A stretch of DNA of 64,000 nucleotides from Vibrio sp. S17_S38 (GCF_014694375.1 NZ_JAAUWW010000008.1:62001-126000), one strand, 5' to 3'. Positions 11,019-21,709 are shown, counted from the first letter of the stretch. Notes: a model not told the origin generated them from the letters alone. Program-made: numbers and translations.

Positions 11019-11948
11019 GTGATTGATAAAATTAAAGTAACTTTACAGTATTGGATCCCACAGCATGCCTTAACTCGCCTCATGGGTAAGTTAGCCTCTG
11101 CACAGATGGGCAGCTTAAGCACCGCGGTTATTCGCTGGTTTATTAAGCAGTATAAAGTCAACATGGACGATGCTGTTCATTCAGATCCAGCCTATTTTAA
11201 TAGTTTTAATGAATTTTTTGTTCGTGAACTAAAAGAAGGCGTGCGCCCTATTGATGAAGGTAAAAACGTAATCGTTCATCCTGCCGATGCTCGTGCAAGT
11301 CAATTTGGCCCAATAGAAAATGGTCGATTAATTCAAGCCAAAGGCCATGATTTTTCAGCAAAAGAATTACTGGGTGGCGACAAAGCATTAGCCGAAGAGT
11401 TCACCGATGGTGAGTTCGCAACATTGTACCTGTCACCAAGTGATTATCATCGTGTTCACATGCCATGTGATGGTGTATTACGCCAAATGATTTATGTCCC
11501 GGGTGATTTATTCTCTGTAAACCCACTCACCGCGGCGAACGTGCCAAATCTGTTTGCTCGTAATGAACGTGTGGTTTGTATTTTTGATACCGAATTTGGC
11601 CCAATGGCACAAGTACTTGTCGGTGCTACCATTGTTGGCAGTATTGAAGTGGTTTGGGGCGGTACGATTACTCCACCAACGGGATCATCCGTGCATCGCT
11701 GGAACTATGAAACTGACGGTGAAAACGCTATTCAGTTCAAAAAAGGTGAAGAAATGGGCCGCTTTAAATTAGGCTCGACGGTTATTAACCTATTCGCCAA
11801 AGATTCCATCTATTTTGATAACAGCATGGACGAGGGTGAGAAAACCGTACTCGGCACTCCTTATGCCCATATTAAAATAGCAAATAATGCCGAATCGGTA
11901 GAAAGCTCAGATATAAACCAAACGGAAAAAACGACTGACGCCGAATAA
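11019..11948 (+). CDS. psd: Phosphatidylserine decarboxylase proenzyme
   Basis: Makes phosphatidylethanolamine from phosphatidylserine at the inner membrane. The self-cleaving motif LGST is at 251-254; cleavage before Ser253 would create the pyruvoyl group. Asp90, His147 and Ser253 fit the catalytic triad of E. coli Psd at the same numbering. It starts at a GTG and is 309 residues long. The acidic tail after about residue 285 is longer than needed for the fold. A strong terminator follows; in E. coli mscM comes next, but here an unrelated diesterase gene does. Confidence 0.96.
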   Translation: MIDKIKVTLQYWIPQHALTRLMGKLASAQMGSLSTAVIRWFIKQYKVNMDDAVHSDPAYFNSFNEFFVRELKEGVRPIDEGKNVIVHPADARASQFGPIENGRLIQAKGHDFSAKELLGGDKALAEEFTDGEFATLYLSPSDYHRVHMPCDGVLRQMIYVPGDLFSVNPLTAANVPNLFARNERVVCIFDTEFGPMAQVLVGATIVGSIEVVWGGTITPPTGSSVHRWNYETDGENAIQFKKGEEMGRFKLGSTVINLFAKDSIYFDNSMDEGEKTVLGTPYAHIKIANNAESVESSDINQTEKTTDAE

Positions 11949-11966
11949 GCTTCATAGGTAAATTAG

Positions 11967-12004
11967 AAAAGGTGATCGGCCACTAGGTCCGTCACCTTTT
12001 TTTT
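11967..12004 (+). terminator. Terminator after psd
   Basis: AAAAGGTGA (11967-11975) pairs with TCACCTTTT (11992-12000), with a 16-base loop that may pair further, and is followed by more T. It lies 18 bp after the psd stop codon. Confidence 0.85.
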
Positions 12005-12094
12005 GATTTCAAGCATTTTGATTTTAATACTTTTCTAAATGCTGCTATCTACTTATGATGTAAGCTCTTAACCTCAATATCATGGCTCTCTGTT

Positions 12095-12808
12095 ATGCTC
12101 ATCATTGCTCATCGCGGCGCTCGTTCAACGCATCCTGAAAATACCTTATCTGCCATCCAAGCGGCTTTAGATACCGGCTGCCAAGCCATTGAGATCGATG
12201 TACATGAGCATGATGGTCAGTTTTGGGTTATCCACGATAAATGGCTAAACCGCACCACCGACCATATTGGAAAACTGCATTGGTTGAGTAGTGAAAAACT
12301 CAAGAAAGTAAAAGTCGCCAAAACGGAAAGCATTCCGACATTAATTGAAGTATTGCAACTCATTGATGGGAAATGTGCGTTAAATATTGAACTGAAAAGC
12401 GTACAGCATTTTGATTTGCTTTATCATCATCTTGAGTTTGCCCTTGCTCAATGTCATTTCCAACTCGAACAGTTAATCATTTCCTCTTTTAAGCATGATT
12501 GGTTAAAACAAATAAAAGAAGAACAACCACAATGGATTCTAGGCGCACTTACCGCATCTAAGGGCATTGATAAAGCGGCCTTTGCAGCTCAACTCGGTGC
12601 TATTAGTATCAATTTAGATCTTGATATTATCGATGAAGACTATGTCCAACATGCCAAAGAACTCGGCTTATCAGTATTTGTCTATACGGTCAATCAACCC
12701 GAAGATTGGCAATGGTTGTCTGATATTGGTGTGGATGGTGTGTTTTGTGATTGTCCCGCCAATGCGATTGCACTTTATCCCCAACCTAGCTCATTTTTGT
12801 GGCAATAA
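12095..12808 (+). CDS. Glycerophosphodiester phosphodiesterase family protein
   Basis: Likely hydrolyses glycerophosphodiesters to glycerol-3-phosphate and an alcohol. The 237-residue protein is a cytosolic GDPD TIM barrel of the UgpQ type with no signal peptide. IAHRGARSTHPENT at 4-17 carries the HRG catalytic His and metal contacts, IEIDVHEHDGQFWVIHD carries the metal Glu and Asp and the second catalytic His, and LNIELK is the next metal segment. The C-terminal VYTVNQPEDWQWLSDIGVDGVFCD is typical. It is probably its own transcription unit. Confidence 0.88.
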   Translation: MLIIAHRGARSTHPENTLSAIQAALDTGCQAIEIDVHEHDGQFWVIHDKWLNRTTDHIGKLHWLSSEKLKKVKVAKTESIPTLIEVLQLIDGKCALNIELKSVQHFDLLYHHLEFALAQCHFQLEQLIISSFKHDWLKQIKEEQPQWILGALTASKGIDKAAFAAQLGAISINLDLDIIDEDYVQHAKELGLSVFVYTVNQPEDWQWLSDIGVDGVFCDCPANAIALYPQPSSFLWQ

Positions 12809-12873
12809 TCCACTTTAATTAGACACGCCATTTGGTCGTAACAAAGCAACATTTTCAAGGAAGATCAATCACT

Positions 12874-13761
12874 ATGACCTACGAATGGCTAGCCCTCACT
12901 TCTGCTGCTTTATGGGCAATTTCTAGCTTAATATCGGTCACTCCTGCGCGTCATTTAGGTTCATTTGCTTATAGTCGCTGGCGCATGGGTTGTACAGCAA
13001 TCATGCTCACGAGCTTGGCATGGTTTATTGGTGGCTGGGCAAGCATAGAATCAACTCACATATTGCCGATAGCTCTGTCTGGTTTTGTTGGAATATTTAT
13101 TGGTGATACCGCTCTTTTTGCCTGCATGAATCGTATGGGACCTCGGCAAGCAGGATTATTATTTTCTTGCCATGCGGTATTTTCAACGATTCTGGGGTAT
13201 TGGTTATTTCATGAAACCTTAAGTGGAAAAGAGCTATTCGGAGCCACCATGGTTTTTTCAGGTGTCGTCATAGCTATTTTCTTTGGCCGTAAGCAAGCAA
13301 ATCAACATACTTGGGAAGCCGTTCAAGGCAAAATTCATATCGCGATAGGACTAGGTTTATTAGCTGCATTTTGCCAAGCAATGGGAGGAATCATCGCCAA
13401 GCCCGTCATGGAAACCGCCGCAGATCCAGTGGCCGCTTCTGCGATTCGAATGATCACCGCTTTTGCTGCACATCTGACATTAAGAGCAACTGGCGCAAAC
13501 ATTGCCAAACCGCTGCAAAGCATTAACTGGCGAATTTTAGGTATCACGGCTATTAATGGTCTGCTAGCAATGGTGTTTGGCATGACATTAATTTTATACG
13601 CCCTACAAAAAGGCAATGTCGGCATGGTGGCACTATTATCCTCCACCACCCCGATTATGATTTTACCGTTACTTTGGATCTATACCAAACAACGCCCCTC
13701 TCCTTTTGCATGGATGGGTGCGGTGCTGGCAGTCGTTGGAACCAGTATTTTAGTCAGCTAA
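12874..13761 (+). CDS. EamA/DMT-family transporter
   Basis: Inner-membrane exporter-like protein of the drug/metabolite superfamily, with about ten hydrophobic segments in two EamA halves; the substrate cannot be read from sequence. I place the start at the ATG at 12874, ten bases after AGGAAG, giving 295 residues. An upstream in-frame TTG would add 14 residues without membrane character. It ends 8 bp from the convergent lutC stop, with no clear terminator between. Confidence 0.85.
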   Translation: MTYEWLALTSAALWAISSLISVTPARHLGSFAYSRWRMGCTAIMLTSLAWFIGGWASIESTHILPIALSGFVGIFIGDTALFACMNRMGPRQAGLLFSCHAVFSTILGYWLFHETLSGKELFGATMVFSGVVIAIFFGRKQANQHTWEAVQGKIHIAIGLGLLAAFCQAMGGIIAKPVMETAADPVAASAIRMITAFAAHLTLRATGANIAKPLQSINWRILGITAINGLLAMVFGMTLILYALQKGNVGMVALLSSTTPIMILPLLWIYTKQRPSPFAWMGAVLAVVGTSILVS

Positions 13762-13769
13762 GAAACGGC

Positions 13770-14429
13770 TTATTGATCCTCTAAAATCACGACGATTAGC
13801 TCACTGGGCCCATGAGCCCCATAAGCCAACGTTTGTTGGATATCCGCCGTTTTAGAGGGTCCTGAAATCAACAACGCATTGGTTGGCATGTTATCCGCCC
13901 AATTCTGTACCGCCATAACTTCCAAAAAATGATGATGTAAGGTCGAAGCATGAATAACCGCAACATGACAAGGCGGCACTAAAGATAAAGTTCTTGGTTC
14001 TTGTGGTGTAGGCCATAATACCAACGTTCCAGTATCCGCAATCCCCGCTAGAACATGTGTAATACCAACATCAATATCAGTAAATAGTTCAGTTTTCCAA
14101 CCTTCTATCTCCTGACTAAATTTTTTCACATCAATTCCGGTAAGGCTTTGTTGAAAAGCATGGTGCCATTTTCCTTGCGTACCAATGACAGCCTTTTTCC
14201 ATCCCTTCTCACCGCTCAACTGATTTAATGTTTGGCTTAGCTGCTCACTATGGATGGATTTAATCTCAGCATGACTTGCGCTCAAAGCCTGGCAAAATCG
14301 AGTCATTTTCTGTTCATTTGTTTTTTTTTCATCACTTCCCCAAGGGTGAAACGCTATATCCTTCTGTACCTGTGATCTGACCTTTGCCATTTTTAAACGC
14401 TCTAAAATCTGGTTACGAGAAGTCGTCAT
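13770..14429 (-). CDS. lutC: L-lactate utilization protein LutC
   Basis: LUD-domain subunit of the LutABC L-lactate oxidation complex. The 219-residue protein ends with the family pattern GIADTGTLVLWPTPQEPRTL followed by ALLISGPSKTADIQQ and GAHGPSELIVVIL. Its start codon shares a base with the lutB stop, so the two are translationally coupled. It is the last gene of lldP-lutA-lutB-lutC. Confidence 0.93.
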   Translation of the reverse strand: MTTSRNQILERLKMAKVRSQVQKDIAFHPWGSDEKKTNEQKMTRFCQALSASHAEIKSIHSEQLSQTLNQLSGEKGWKKAVIGTQGKWHHAFQQSLTGIDVKKFSQEIEGWKTELFTDIDVGITHVLAGIADTGTLVLWPTPQEPRTLSLVPPCHVAVIHASTLHHHFLEVMAVQNWADNMPTNALLISGPSKTADIQQTLAYGAHGPSELIVVILEDQ

Positions 14430-15862
14430 TATTGTTCCCCGCTAAGTTTATGGCGTTGAGCCATGATGTGGTGCAGTGATTGCTTAGCCAATTTAGGCGC
14501 AGTTCGACATTGAGTCCAAGGCCCTATTTTGCTAGGCATGAATGAGCGAAATTTTGTCGCCATTCCGGTTCCAAAATGATAGAGACTGGGGTGAGAAGCC
14601 GCATAAGCAAATCCTTGCATCGCAATATGCTCACTACGACTCGCTGCTGATTTTTGCCCTTGAATTGGTGCAGTATTCGGCTTGGGATCATTTTTTGCTT
14701 CACGTCGTAAACGCTGCAACATTTCAGGTATGGGGATCCGAACCGGACACACCTCACCACACGCCCCGCATAAACTTGACGCCGTCACTAAATCTTTCGT
14801 TTTATCTAAGCCTAAAAGATGCGGTGAAATGATCTTTCCTATTGGCCCCGGATAAACCGTGCCATAAGCATGACCGCCAATTTTTGTGTACACAGGGCAA
14901 TGATTCATGCAGGCGCCGCAGCGAATACACTGTAAGGTTTTACGCATCTCTTCATCTTGATAGGCTTGGCTTCTACCGTTATCAAGCAGCACTAAATGTA
15001 CTTCTTTCGGCCCATCTTTTTCACCTGGCTTTCTCGGTGATGTGATCATATTAAAGTAAGTGGTGATCGCTTGTCCGGTAGCTGAGCGAGTTAAAGCACT
15101 AAACAGTGGCGGTACATCAGCCAGGTTTTCGACGACTTTTTCAATCCCCGTGATCGCAATATGCACATTCGGAATGGTCGTCGACATGCGGCCATTGCCT
15201 TCATTTTCAACTAAACATAATGTGCCCGTTTGGGCGACCGCAAAGTTCACACCAGACAAACCAATATCGGCATCATGAAATTTTTGACGTAAACGCGTTC
15301 GACCAGTTTGGATCAATTCATCAACATCGACTGTCGGCTTGAAATCGTCAAGATTCTTTTCAAAAGTATCACTGACCTCTTGTTTGTTTTTATGAATAGC
15401 CGGCATGATAATGTGCGATGGTTTATCGCCATCAAGCTGAACAATGTATTCACCCATATCACTTTCAAGGCATTCTATGCCCAGCTTCGCCATCTCATGA
15501 TTAAGTTCTACTTCTTCACTGACCATCGATTTACCTTTGATGATCATCTTGGCTTGATGACGCTCCGCAATCTTGGCAATAATCTGATTGGCTTCTTCTG
15601 CATTTAACGCCCAATGAACTTGGATACCATTATTAATACAGTTAGCTTCAAGTTGCTCAAGTAATTCCGGGAGTTTTCGTAAACTTCGCTGACGAATAGA
15701 TTCCGCTAAATCTCGAATGTCCGCTTCTTCTGTGGCATTAGGAAAAACGCTTTTACGCTTATCCTGTAGGTAATCCATCGCGCCCCTAAAATTGGCACGT
15801 AATTGCGGATCGGCAAGCGCTACCTTTGCTTGCGCATGAAAATGCTCCGGTGACTGACTCAT
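14429..15862 (-). CDS. lutB: L-lactate utilization iron-sulfur protein LutB
   Basis: Iron-sulfur subunit that passes electrons from lactate oxidation. The N-terminal LUD domain (about 70-300) includes KGKSMVSEEVELNHEMA and AQTGTLCLVENEGNGRM. Two 4Fe-4S motifs follow, CIRCGACMNHCPVY and CGACGEVCPV, and then a C-terminal domain of LutB type. The 477 residues are normal. The start overlaps the lutA stop by 4 bp. Confidence 0.94.
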   Translation of the reverse strand: MSQSPEHFHAQAKVALADPQLRANFRGAMDYLQDKRKSVFPNATEEADIRDLAESIRQRSLRKLPELLEQLEANCINNGIQVHWALNAEEANQIIAKIAERHQAKMIIKGKSMVSEEVELNHEMAKLGIECLESDMGEYIVQLDGDKPSHIIMPAIHKNKQEVSDTFEKNLDDFKPTVDVDELIQTGRTRLRQKFHDADIGLSGVNFAVAQTGTLCLVENEGNGRMSTTIPNVHIAITGIEKVVENLADVPPLFSALTRSATGQAITTYFNMITSPRKPGEKDGPKEVHLVLLDNGRSQAYQDEEMRKTLQCIRCGACMNHCPVYTKIGGHAYGTVYPGPIGKIISPHLLGLDKTKDLVTASSLCGACGEVCPVRIPIPEMLQRLRREAKNDPKPNTAPIQGQKSAASRSEHIAMQGFAYAASHPSLYHFGTGMATKFRSFMPSKIGPWTQCRTAPKLAKQSLHHIMAQRHKLSGEQ

Positions 15863-16617
15863 GATGGGCTCCTTTGCGTACGCTCTAATAAAAAGCTCGC
15901 TAAATGTCGTCCACGCATCGCCTGCCCTTGATATTCAAGAGCGCCGTTAATATTCAGCAGACACCCCCAATCGGCGCTCACGAGTGTTTCGGCTTTGGTT
16001 TCAAGGATATGATGCGTTTTGTCTTCCACCATGGCGGCCGAAATATCCGGATGACGAACAGAAAATGTGCCACCGAAACCGCAACATTCACTTTCATAGC
16101 CTTGCATTCGTAGATCCACATTATCTAACTGTTCGATAAGCTGTGTGGCGGTAACATGTACATTCATTTCACGACGAGCTGCACATGAAGTATGCATCAC
16201 TACCGCCATAGGATCGCCTTGATCTTCCAAGCGAATTCTGCACACTTTAATTAAAAATTCCGTTAGCTCAAATACGCGATCACAAAATTCACCCACCTTT
16301 TCTTGGTGGCTATCTTCTTTAAATAAACGACGATAATGATGATGCATCATTCCACCACAAGAGCCGGATAACACAATCACCGGGTAAGGTTTGGGAAACA
16401 GTGCGATTTGGCTTAGCGCGATTTGTTTCGCTTCATCATCATAACCGGAAGTGTAAGCAGGCTGACCGCAGCATGTTTGCTTTTCAATAAAAACGACATC
16501 GATCCCTTGTTGTTCTAATAACGTCATGGCATCAAGACCTGCCTCTGGATCAAATACATCCACAAGACAAGTGGCGTAGAAATACACCTTTTTCGGTTTT
16601 GCAGGATAAATACGCAT
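15859..16617 (-). CDS. lutA: L-lactate utilization protein LutA
   Basis: Subunit with two cysteine-rich CCG domains, resembling the GlpC and heterodisulfide reductase D family. The motifs are CCGQPAYTSGY with GSCGGMMHH in the first half and HTSCAARREM with CCGFGGTFSVRH in the second. The 252-residue product has no membrane segment. It follows lldP by 81 bp and overlaps lutB by 4 bp, so lactate uptake and oxidation are expressed together. Confidence 0.93.
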   Translation of the reverse strand: MRIYPAKPKKVYFYATCLVDVFDPEAGLDAMTLLEQQGIDVVFIEKQTCCGQPAYTSGYDDEAKQIALSQIALFPKPYPVIVLSGSCGGMMHHHYRRLFKEDSHQEKVGEFCDRVFELTEFLIKVCRIRLEDQGDPMAVVMHTSCAARREMNVHVTATQLIEQLDNVDLRMQGYESECCGFGGTFSVRHPDISAAMVEDKTHHILETKAETLVSADWGCLLNINGALEYQGQAMRGRHLASFLLERTQRSPS

Positions 16618-16698
16618 GGGCTTCTCCGATAAAGAGCTGGCTATTCACATTCCATAGCCAGCGATTACTCATTTAATCTTCTAATTTATAAATCGATA

Positions 16699-18396
16699 TT
16701 ATGGGGATACCATCAAGACATCGGTCATGTGGACCCCGTAAATCAATACCATTCCGATCACACCAGTCACCACCAAATAATAAAATGTCGGTATAATGGT
16801 CTTGCGTAAAATGATGCCTTCTCGTCCAAGTAGACCTACCGTTGCCGAAGCGGCCACAACATTATGAATAGCAATCATATTACCTGCTGCCGCGCCGACT
16901 GCTTGTAAAGCAATAACAACAACACTGGATATGCCCAACGTCTGTGCAGCTTCAAATTGAAATTGACTAAACATCATATTAGAAATCGTGTTGGATCCAG
17001 CGATAAAAGCTCCCAGCGCACCAACGGTGGCACTTAAAGCGGGGAAAGCCTCGCCAACCGCATTCGAGGCAAAGTTTGCAGTCATAACTGGCATACTGGC
17101 TAAATTCGAATAATTCACGCCAGAGTTAATAAATATGCGCACCATTGGAATGGTAAAAACCAGTACAAATCCAGCGCCAATCAACGTCTTGGTAGATTCG
17201 CCCAATGCTTTTCCCATCGGGGCCAAACTACGTGACTGCAGTAATACCGCGAGTAAAGCAACAAAAACTAGGATTCCACCAGGTAAATAAAGAGGTGCAA
17301 TAGAGGCACTCACTCCGGCTTCACCTAAAATATTATTGAAAGACACATTGATGCTTAGCAACCAGCCCAAAAAGTCTTTATTCACACGGCTTAATACTAA
17401 AATGATGGCTAACAATAAATAAGGCAACCACGCTAACACCAAGCCCATCGGTTTGGTTTTAATCTCATCAAGATTCATTTTTAATGAACCTAACCATTGG
17501 GCGGGCCAATCTTTATCTTGAGGAAAGTCCCAAGTGGTTTTAGGTACAAGGAAATTGAACTTTGCTGCGGTAACCACAATGCCCAATCCAAATAGCCCGC
17601 CCACTAACGATGGAAATTCAGGACCAAGAAACACTCCGGTTATCGCATAAGGCACCGTGAAGGCAAGGCCTGAAAACAAAGCAAATGGCAAAATATCCAA
17701 TCCGGCAGTCCAACTACGTTTCTGACCAAAAAAACGAGTCAGCATCATTGCCATAAGCACAGGAATCAATGTTCCCACAACCGCATGAGTCAATGCGACG
17801 GTTGAGGTGATTTGTTGTAGGTATGTATCCCAATTAGAGCCATGAGACACTAAAGTTTCGGTAATATTATGGGTATCTAACCCCTTACTCACACCTATTA
17901 AAATAGGTGTGCCAACTGCGCCAAAAGAAACCGGTGTTGATTGGATCATCATCCCCATTAACACCGCCGCCAGCGCAGGAAAACCAATCGCGACAAGCAG
18001 TGGAGCCACAATAGCTGCAGGCGTACCAAATCCAGAAGCCCCCTCAATAAACGAACCAAAACACCAAGCAATAATAATGGCTTGAACTCGGCGATCGGGT
18101 GAAATATCGATAAAACCATTCCGAATAGTCGTAATAGCTCCTGTGTATTTTAAAGTATTGAGTAACAGGATCGCTCCAAACACAATCCACAACACCGTTA
18201 TCGTGACCCCTAATCCTTGCAATATCGATGCAATCACTCTATTGGCTGACATATCCCAAAAAGTCAAAGCAACCAAAACTGTTAACCCAAATGCAACTGG
18301 CATGGCTTTTTTAGCTGGCCAATTAAGACCAACCAAAAGAACCGCAGCTACCACTATGGGAGAAAATGCGATGATGGCTAATAATGAATCATTCAT
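16699..18396 (-). CDS. lldP: L-lactate permease
   Basis: Inner-membrane lactate:proton symporter of the LctP family. The 565 residues form about 13 or 14 hydrophobic helices. Family segments include [19 protein letters not shown] and [18 protein letters not shown] near the C-terminus. It is the first gene of the lldP-lutABC operon and is divergent from a LysR-type gene across 203 bp, which suggests that regulator controls it. Confidence 0.95.
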   Translation of the reverse strand: MNDSLLAIIAFSPIVVAAVLLVGLNWPAKKAMPVAFGLTVLVALTFWDMSANRVIASILQGLGVTITVLWIVFGAILLLNTLKYTGAITTIRNGFIDISPDRRVQAIIIAWCFGSFIEGASGFGTPAAIVAPLLVAIGFPALAAVLMGMMIQSTPVSFGAVGTPILIGVSKGLDTHNITETLVSHGSNWDTYLQQITSTVALTHAVVGTLIPVLMAMMLTRFFGQKRSWTAGLDILPFALFSGLAFTVPYAITGVFLGPEFPSLVGGLFGLGIVVTAAKFNFLVPKTTWDFPQDKDWPAQWLGSLKMNLDEIKTKPMGLVLAWLPYLLLAIILVLSRVNKDFLGWLLSINVSFNNILGEAGVSASIAPLYLPGGILVFVALLAVLLQSRSLAPMGKALGESTKTLIGAGFVLVFTIPMVRIFINSGVNYSNLASMPVMTANFASNAVGEAFPALSATVGALGAFIAGSNTISNMMFSQFQFEAAQTLGISSVVVIALQAVGAAAGNMIAIHNVVAASATVGLLGREGIILRKTIIPTFYYLVVTGVIGMVLIYGVHMTDVLMVSP

Positions 18397-18564
18397 AGAC
18401 TGCTTCCTTGTCGTTAAGCTCTTAATCTTGATTGATGTCTTAATTCGCCTGTGTAGGGTGCGAATTAAGTAGTGAGCTTCGTTTCACGTTATTTTTATAA
18501 TTTATGAACAAGTTGTTAACTCGGAGTGAATATAGGACTTTTTATTTTGTGCATTTAGGGAAAT

Positions 18565-18577
18565 AATGAATTTCATT
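18565..18577. promoter_or_regulatory. Candidate LysR operator
   Basis: AATGAATTTCATT is a perfect inverted repeat centred on one base, in the lldP/LysR divergent gap and 23 bp before the LysR start codon. Position and symmetry suit an autoregulatory site, but no T-N11-A pattern was confirmed. Confidence 0.3.
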
Positions 18578-18599
18578 CTTTCCAAAATAGGTTTAATCA

Positions 18600-19499
18600 A
18601 TGAAAGCTGATGATTTAATTTTATTCGCTCAGGTCGTCGAGCTGGGGAGCTTCACTAAGGTCGTAGATAAAAATAACCTTACAAATTCAGTAGTTAGCAA
18701 AAGAATAACAAGATTAGAAAAGGAGTTAGGAGTACAGCTATTATATCGAACAACGCGCAAATTGACGCTAACCGAAGCAGGTAAAGCACTGCTGACAAGT
18801 GCGATAAATGTGAAGCTCGCCACTCAAGAAGCGATCGATGCCGTAGCGGGATTGGGCGAAAATATCAGTGGTCATATAAAAATGTCAGTACCGACCATCT
18901 CTGGCGATCTCATCTTAGCGGATGCCGTGGCAGAATTTTGTAATTTACACCCAGGATTAACGGTCGATATGTCTCTCGATAATCGATTTGTTGATTTAAT
19001 TGAAGGCGGTTATGGCTTAGCTATTCGTACTGGCTACTTAGACGACTCCAGTTTAATTGCCCGCCATATTTTAGATTCTCAATGGGTCGTATGCGCTTCT
19101 CCCACTTATGTCGCTCGCAACGGAAAACCACTTCAACCAAGCGATTTAACCACACACAATTGCTTGCAATACGCCTACCAAACAACAGGCGCTTGCGACT
19201 GGGAATTTAAGGGAAATAAAGGTAATTATTTAATTAAGGTGACCGGGTCTTTCTCTACAGATAATGCGACCGCACTCCGTAAAGCTGCATTAGCTGGGCA
19301 TGGTGTTGCTTATGTACCTCGCTGCCTTGTCTACCACGATCTACGTAATGGGGAGTTAATCGATATTTTCCCTGAACAGGTTGGGAAAAAACTGGGAGTG
19401 TATGCGGTGTATCCTTTCACTCGACAACTTCCTAACAATGTTAGGTTGTTAATCGAGCATATCCGCACGCGTTATCTGTCCATTTCTCATTATTTTTAA
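18600..19499 (+). CDS. LysR-family regulator, probably of lldP-lutABC
   Basis: Transcription factor with an N-terminal winged helix-turn-helix (FAQVVELGSFTKVVDKNNL then VSKRITRLEKELGVQLLYR, residues 8-50) and a C-terminal periplasmic-binding-like effector domain, 299 residues in all. It belongs to the CrgA/AaeR-like branch by its RTTRKLTLTEAG segment. Divergence from lldP is the only evidence for its target; E. coli uses the GntR-type LldR for this. It converges on epmA, 21 bp away. Confidence 0.88.
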   Translation: MKADDLILFAQVVELGSFTKVVDKNNLTNSVVSKRITRLEKELGVQLLYRTTRKLTLTEAGKALLTSAINVKLATQEAIDAVAGLGENISGHIKMSVPTISGDLILADAVAEFCNLHPGLTVDMSLDNRFVDLIEGGYGLAIRTGYLDDSSLIARHILDSQWVVCASPTYVARNGKPLQPSDLTTHNCLQYAYQTTGACDWEFKGNKGNYLIKVTGSFSTDNATALRKAALAGHGVAYVPRCLVYHDLRNGELIDIFPEQVGKKLGVYAVYPFTRQLPNNVRLLIEHIRTRYLSISHYF

Positions 19500-19520
19500 T
19501 CTTATATTTGTAAGCCCCAA

Positions 19521-20489
19521 TCACGCCCGAGGAAACGGAAATGCCGTAACTTGATCGATGTGATCGCAGCCAATCGCCAACATAATTAAGCGATCAATAC
19601 CCAATGCGACCCCCGCACATTGCGGCAAACCCGCGTCTAATGCGGCAATTAAATGATGATCTATCGGTTGTGATTTCAATCCCATTTCCAATCGTTGTTG
19701 ATTATCTTGCTCAAAGCGAGAAAGCTGCTCTTTGGCATCATCTAATTCATGGAAGCCATTCGCCAATTCAATGCCTTTAAAATACACCTCAAAGCGATCA
19801 GCAACTCGTGGATCTTGTTGATTAATCTTGGCTAAGGCAGCTTGCGATGCAGGAAAGTCATAAACCATTACTGGCACGTTTTTACCTATGTGCGGCTCAA
19901 TACCAATACTAAATAACAATTGTAGTAACGTATCTCGGTCTTGTTCAGGTTCGGCAATATCCGATAAACCTAAGGTCGTCGCCACTTGCTTCAACTGCTG
20001 CATGCTTCCTTCTAGTGGACACACTTGTAACACTTGTAAGAATGCTTGCTGATAGGTCATTTTCTCGCATGATTGGCACGATAAAACCAATTGCAATAAC
20101 TCATCCATTTCAGCCATCAGATCATGGTGATCAAAACCGACTCGATACCATTCCAGCATCGTAAATTCTGGGTTGTGATAACGGCCATTTTCTTCATTAC
20201 GAAAGGCTTTATTGATTTGATAAATACAGCCACTACCAGCCGCCAATAAGCGTTTCATGTGAAATTCTGGGCTGGTCATTAAAAATACAGATTGACCATG
20301 CGCGAAATCCGGACCTATGAATTCGGTTTTAAAAGTATGCAGATGAACATCGGTAACTGTCGCATGACTCATTGCTGGCGTATCGACTTCAAGCACATTT
20401 CTACTAGCAAAAAATGCACGAATTTGTTGGATCAACTTTGCTCGCTGCTGGAGCTGAGGAATTGAAGCTGAAGGTTGCCACTGCTGCAT
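19521..20489 (-). CDS. epmA: EF-P lysine ligase EpmA
   Basis: Class II lysyl-tRNA-synthetase-like enzyme that attaches (R)-beta-lysine to Lys34 of elongation factor P. The 322-residue protein lacks the tRNA anticodon-binding domain of LysRS. The class II motif 2 region is [20 protein letters not shown] and motif 3 is [12 protein letters not shown] near the C-terminus. Its substrate protein (efp) and the aminomutase (epmB) lie 5-7 kb away, and frdABCD is close by, as in E. coli. Confidence 0.96.
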   Translation of the reverse strand: MQQWQPSASIPQLQQRAKLIQQIRAFFASRNVLEVDTPAMSHATVTDVHLHTFKTEFIGPDFAHGQSVFLMTSPEFHMKRLLAAGSGCIYQINKAFRNEENGRYHNPEFTMLEWYRVGFDHHDLMAEMDELLQLVLSCQSCEKMTYQQAFLQVLQVCPLEGSMQQLKQVATTLGLSDIAEPEQDRDTLLQLLFSIGIEPHIGKNVPVMVYDFPASQAALAKINQQDPRVADRFEVYFKGIELANGFHELDDAKEQLSRFEQDNQQRLEMGLKSQPIDHHLIAALDAGLPQCAGVALGIDRLIMLAIGCDHIDQVTAFPFPRA

Positions 20490-20656
20490 AAGAAACTCGA
20501 AGATAAAAAGTCAAAGAACTAGTTTAATTAAACTGATAACTATAACCAAGAAGCGGTCCCAAAAAAATAACCTTAATGCATTATCAAAATCATCGAGGCT
20601 ATTTCATTGGTATACATGTTGTGCTCATATGCTACAAAAGATAGCAGATGAATCAA

Positions 20657-21454
20657 TTAGTTAAACTGGTATTTATAAACGATACCTAATTGTTCATCAT
20701 GGCCATAACTATTATCTTGTAAGAAACCATACGCCGCAACGGATTGGCGCTTAGTAATGCTATAACCTGTGCCTAACGCGAATAGGTAACCGTGATAATC
20801 ATTTGAGCCTAATGATCCTGCTGCCACCCCAATTAACCGCCACTTATCCGTTAATGGTTTTAAAGCAAAGGTACCTAAATAACCTGAAGAACTGGAATTA
20901 GGAACATACATAATTCCATCAGTTAAATTATTAAAATCTATATTATCCGTTCCGCACTGTTCATTACTGTAGCAAGCTACCTCACCATCATTATAAGTAT
21001 ACCCACCCATTAAAAAAACTTGAGTACCCCACGGAGTAAAGCCAAAATAACTTAATGGCACAAAAGTACCAATACTGTAGTTATTTTGGCTTGAACCATC
21101 ATCAAACTCTTTCTTACCAAAGTTGACATTAACAATACCAACATCAAACAACCACGATCCGCCTAAACGCCATTCATCTCCATCAGAATCAACCGAAGCA
21201 TTTATTTTATTTACTGGCCCCAAACCTAATGAACCTGAAAACTTTAATTGATCACCGCCATAGCTAACGCCACCTTGAGTCACAACCTTGGTCGGGTCCT
21301 CTGCCATTTTGGCCTTTTCTTTATCTATTTCTGCTTGCTTATTATCATTTTTAACATCATCAGCATAGCTAGGCAGAGCCAATACCATCAGCGCCAACAA
21401 TAAGATATTAATGGCATTCGGCAACACCTGTTTGATTGTTTTCATGAGAACCAT
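20657..21454 (-). CDS. Secreted outer-membrane-barrel-like protein of unknown function
   Basis: I do not recognise a named family. The 265-residue product has a signal peptide ending LALPSYA, a charged Lys/Glu/Asp-rich stretch (about 33-58), then a Gly- and aromatic-rich region of short alternating segments (GYLGTFALKPLTDKWRLIG, GYLFALGTGYSI) that ends YKYQFN. A terminal aromatic strand of this type is usual for outer-membrane beta-barrels. Two Cys residues (CYSNEQCGT) could form a loop disulfide. A second Met four codons in (21445) is an equally good start. It sits alone between epmA and frdA. Confidence 0.7.
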   Translation of the reverse strand: MVLMKTIKQVLPNAINILLLALMVLALPSYADDVKNDNKQAEIDKEKAKMAEDPTKVVTQGGVSYGGDQLKFSGSLGLGPVNKINASVDSDGDEWRLGGSWLFDVGIVNVNFGKKEFDDGSSQNNYSIGTFVPLSYFGFTPWGTQVFLMGGYTYNDGEVACYSNEQCGTDNIDFNNLTDGIMYVPNSSSSGYLGTFALKPLTDKWRLIGVAAGSLGSNDYHGYLFALGTGYSITKRQSVAAYGFLQDNSYGHDEQLGIVYKYQFN

Positions 21455-21560
21455 TCTAATTAATTAAAATAACTACATTGATAATAGCGAATATAAAAAG
21501 CATGTCTTCATGTTTATTTTTCAAACACCATAAAACACACTTCACAACCTTCACTTTATA

Positions 21561-21576
21561 TACCCAATTAGGGGTA
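21561..21576. promoter_or_regulatory. Candidate NarL/NarP 7-2-7 site upstream of frdA
   Basis: TACCCAATTAGGGGTA is an inverted pair of heptamers close to TACYYMT with a 2-bp gap, matching 15 of 16 consensus positions. It lies about 135 bp before frdA, with a TTGACA hexamer 5 bp downstream. Nitrate repression of frd through NarL is known in E. coli; binding here is inferred. ATCAA half-sites resembling FNR sites occur at 21603 and 21629, but without a full dyad. Confidence 0.4.
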
Positions 21577-21709
21577 AGTATTGACACCTTATACCCTGTC
21601 AGATCAATTTCTTAGTTACCAATGTTACTTATACTGATCAACGTTATAGAAACTATTTTTCCAATCGTGCTCATGAAAGACATGGACACACCAACTCTGG
21701 AGGATAACT

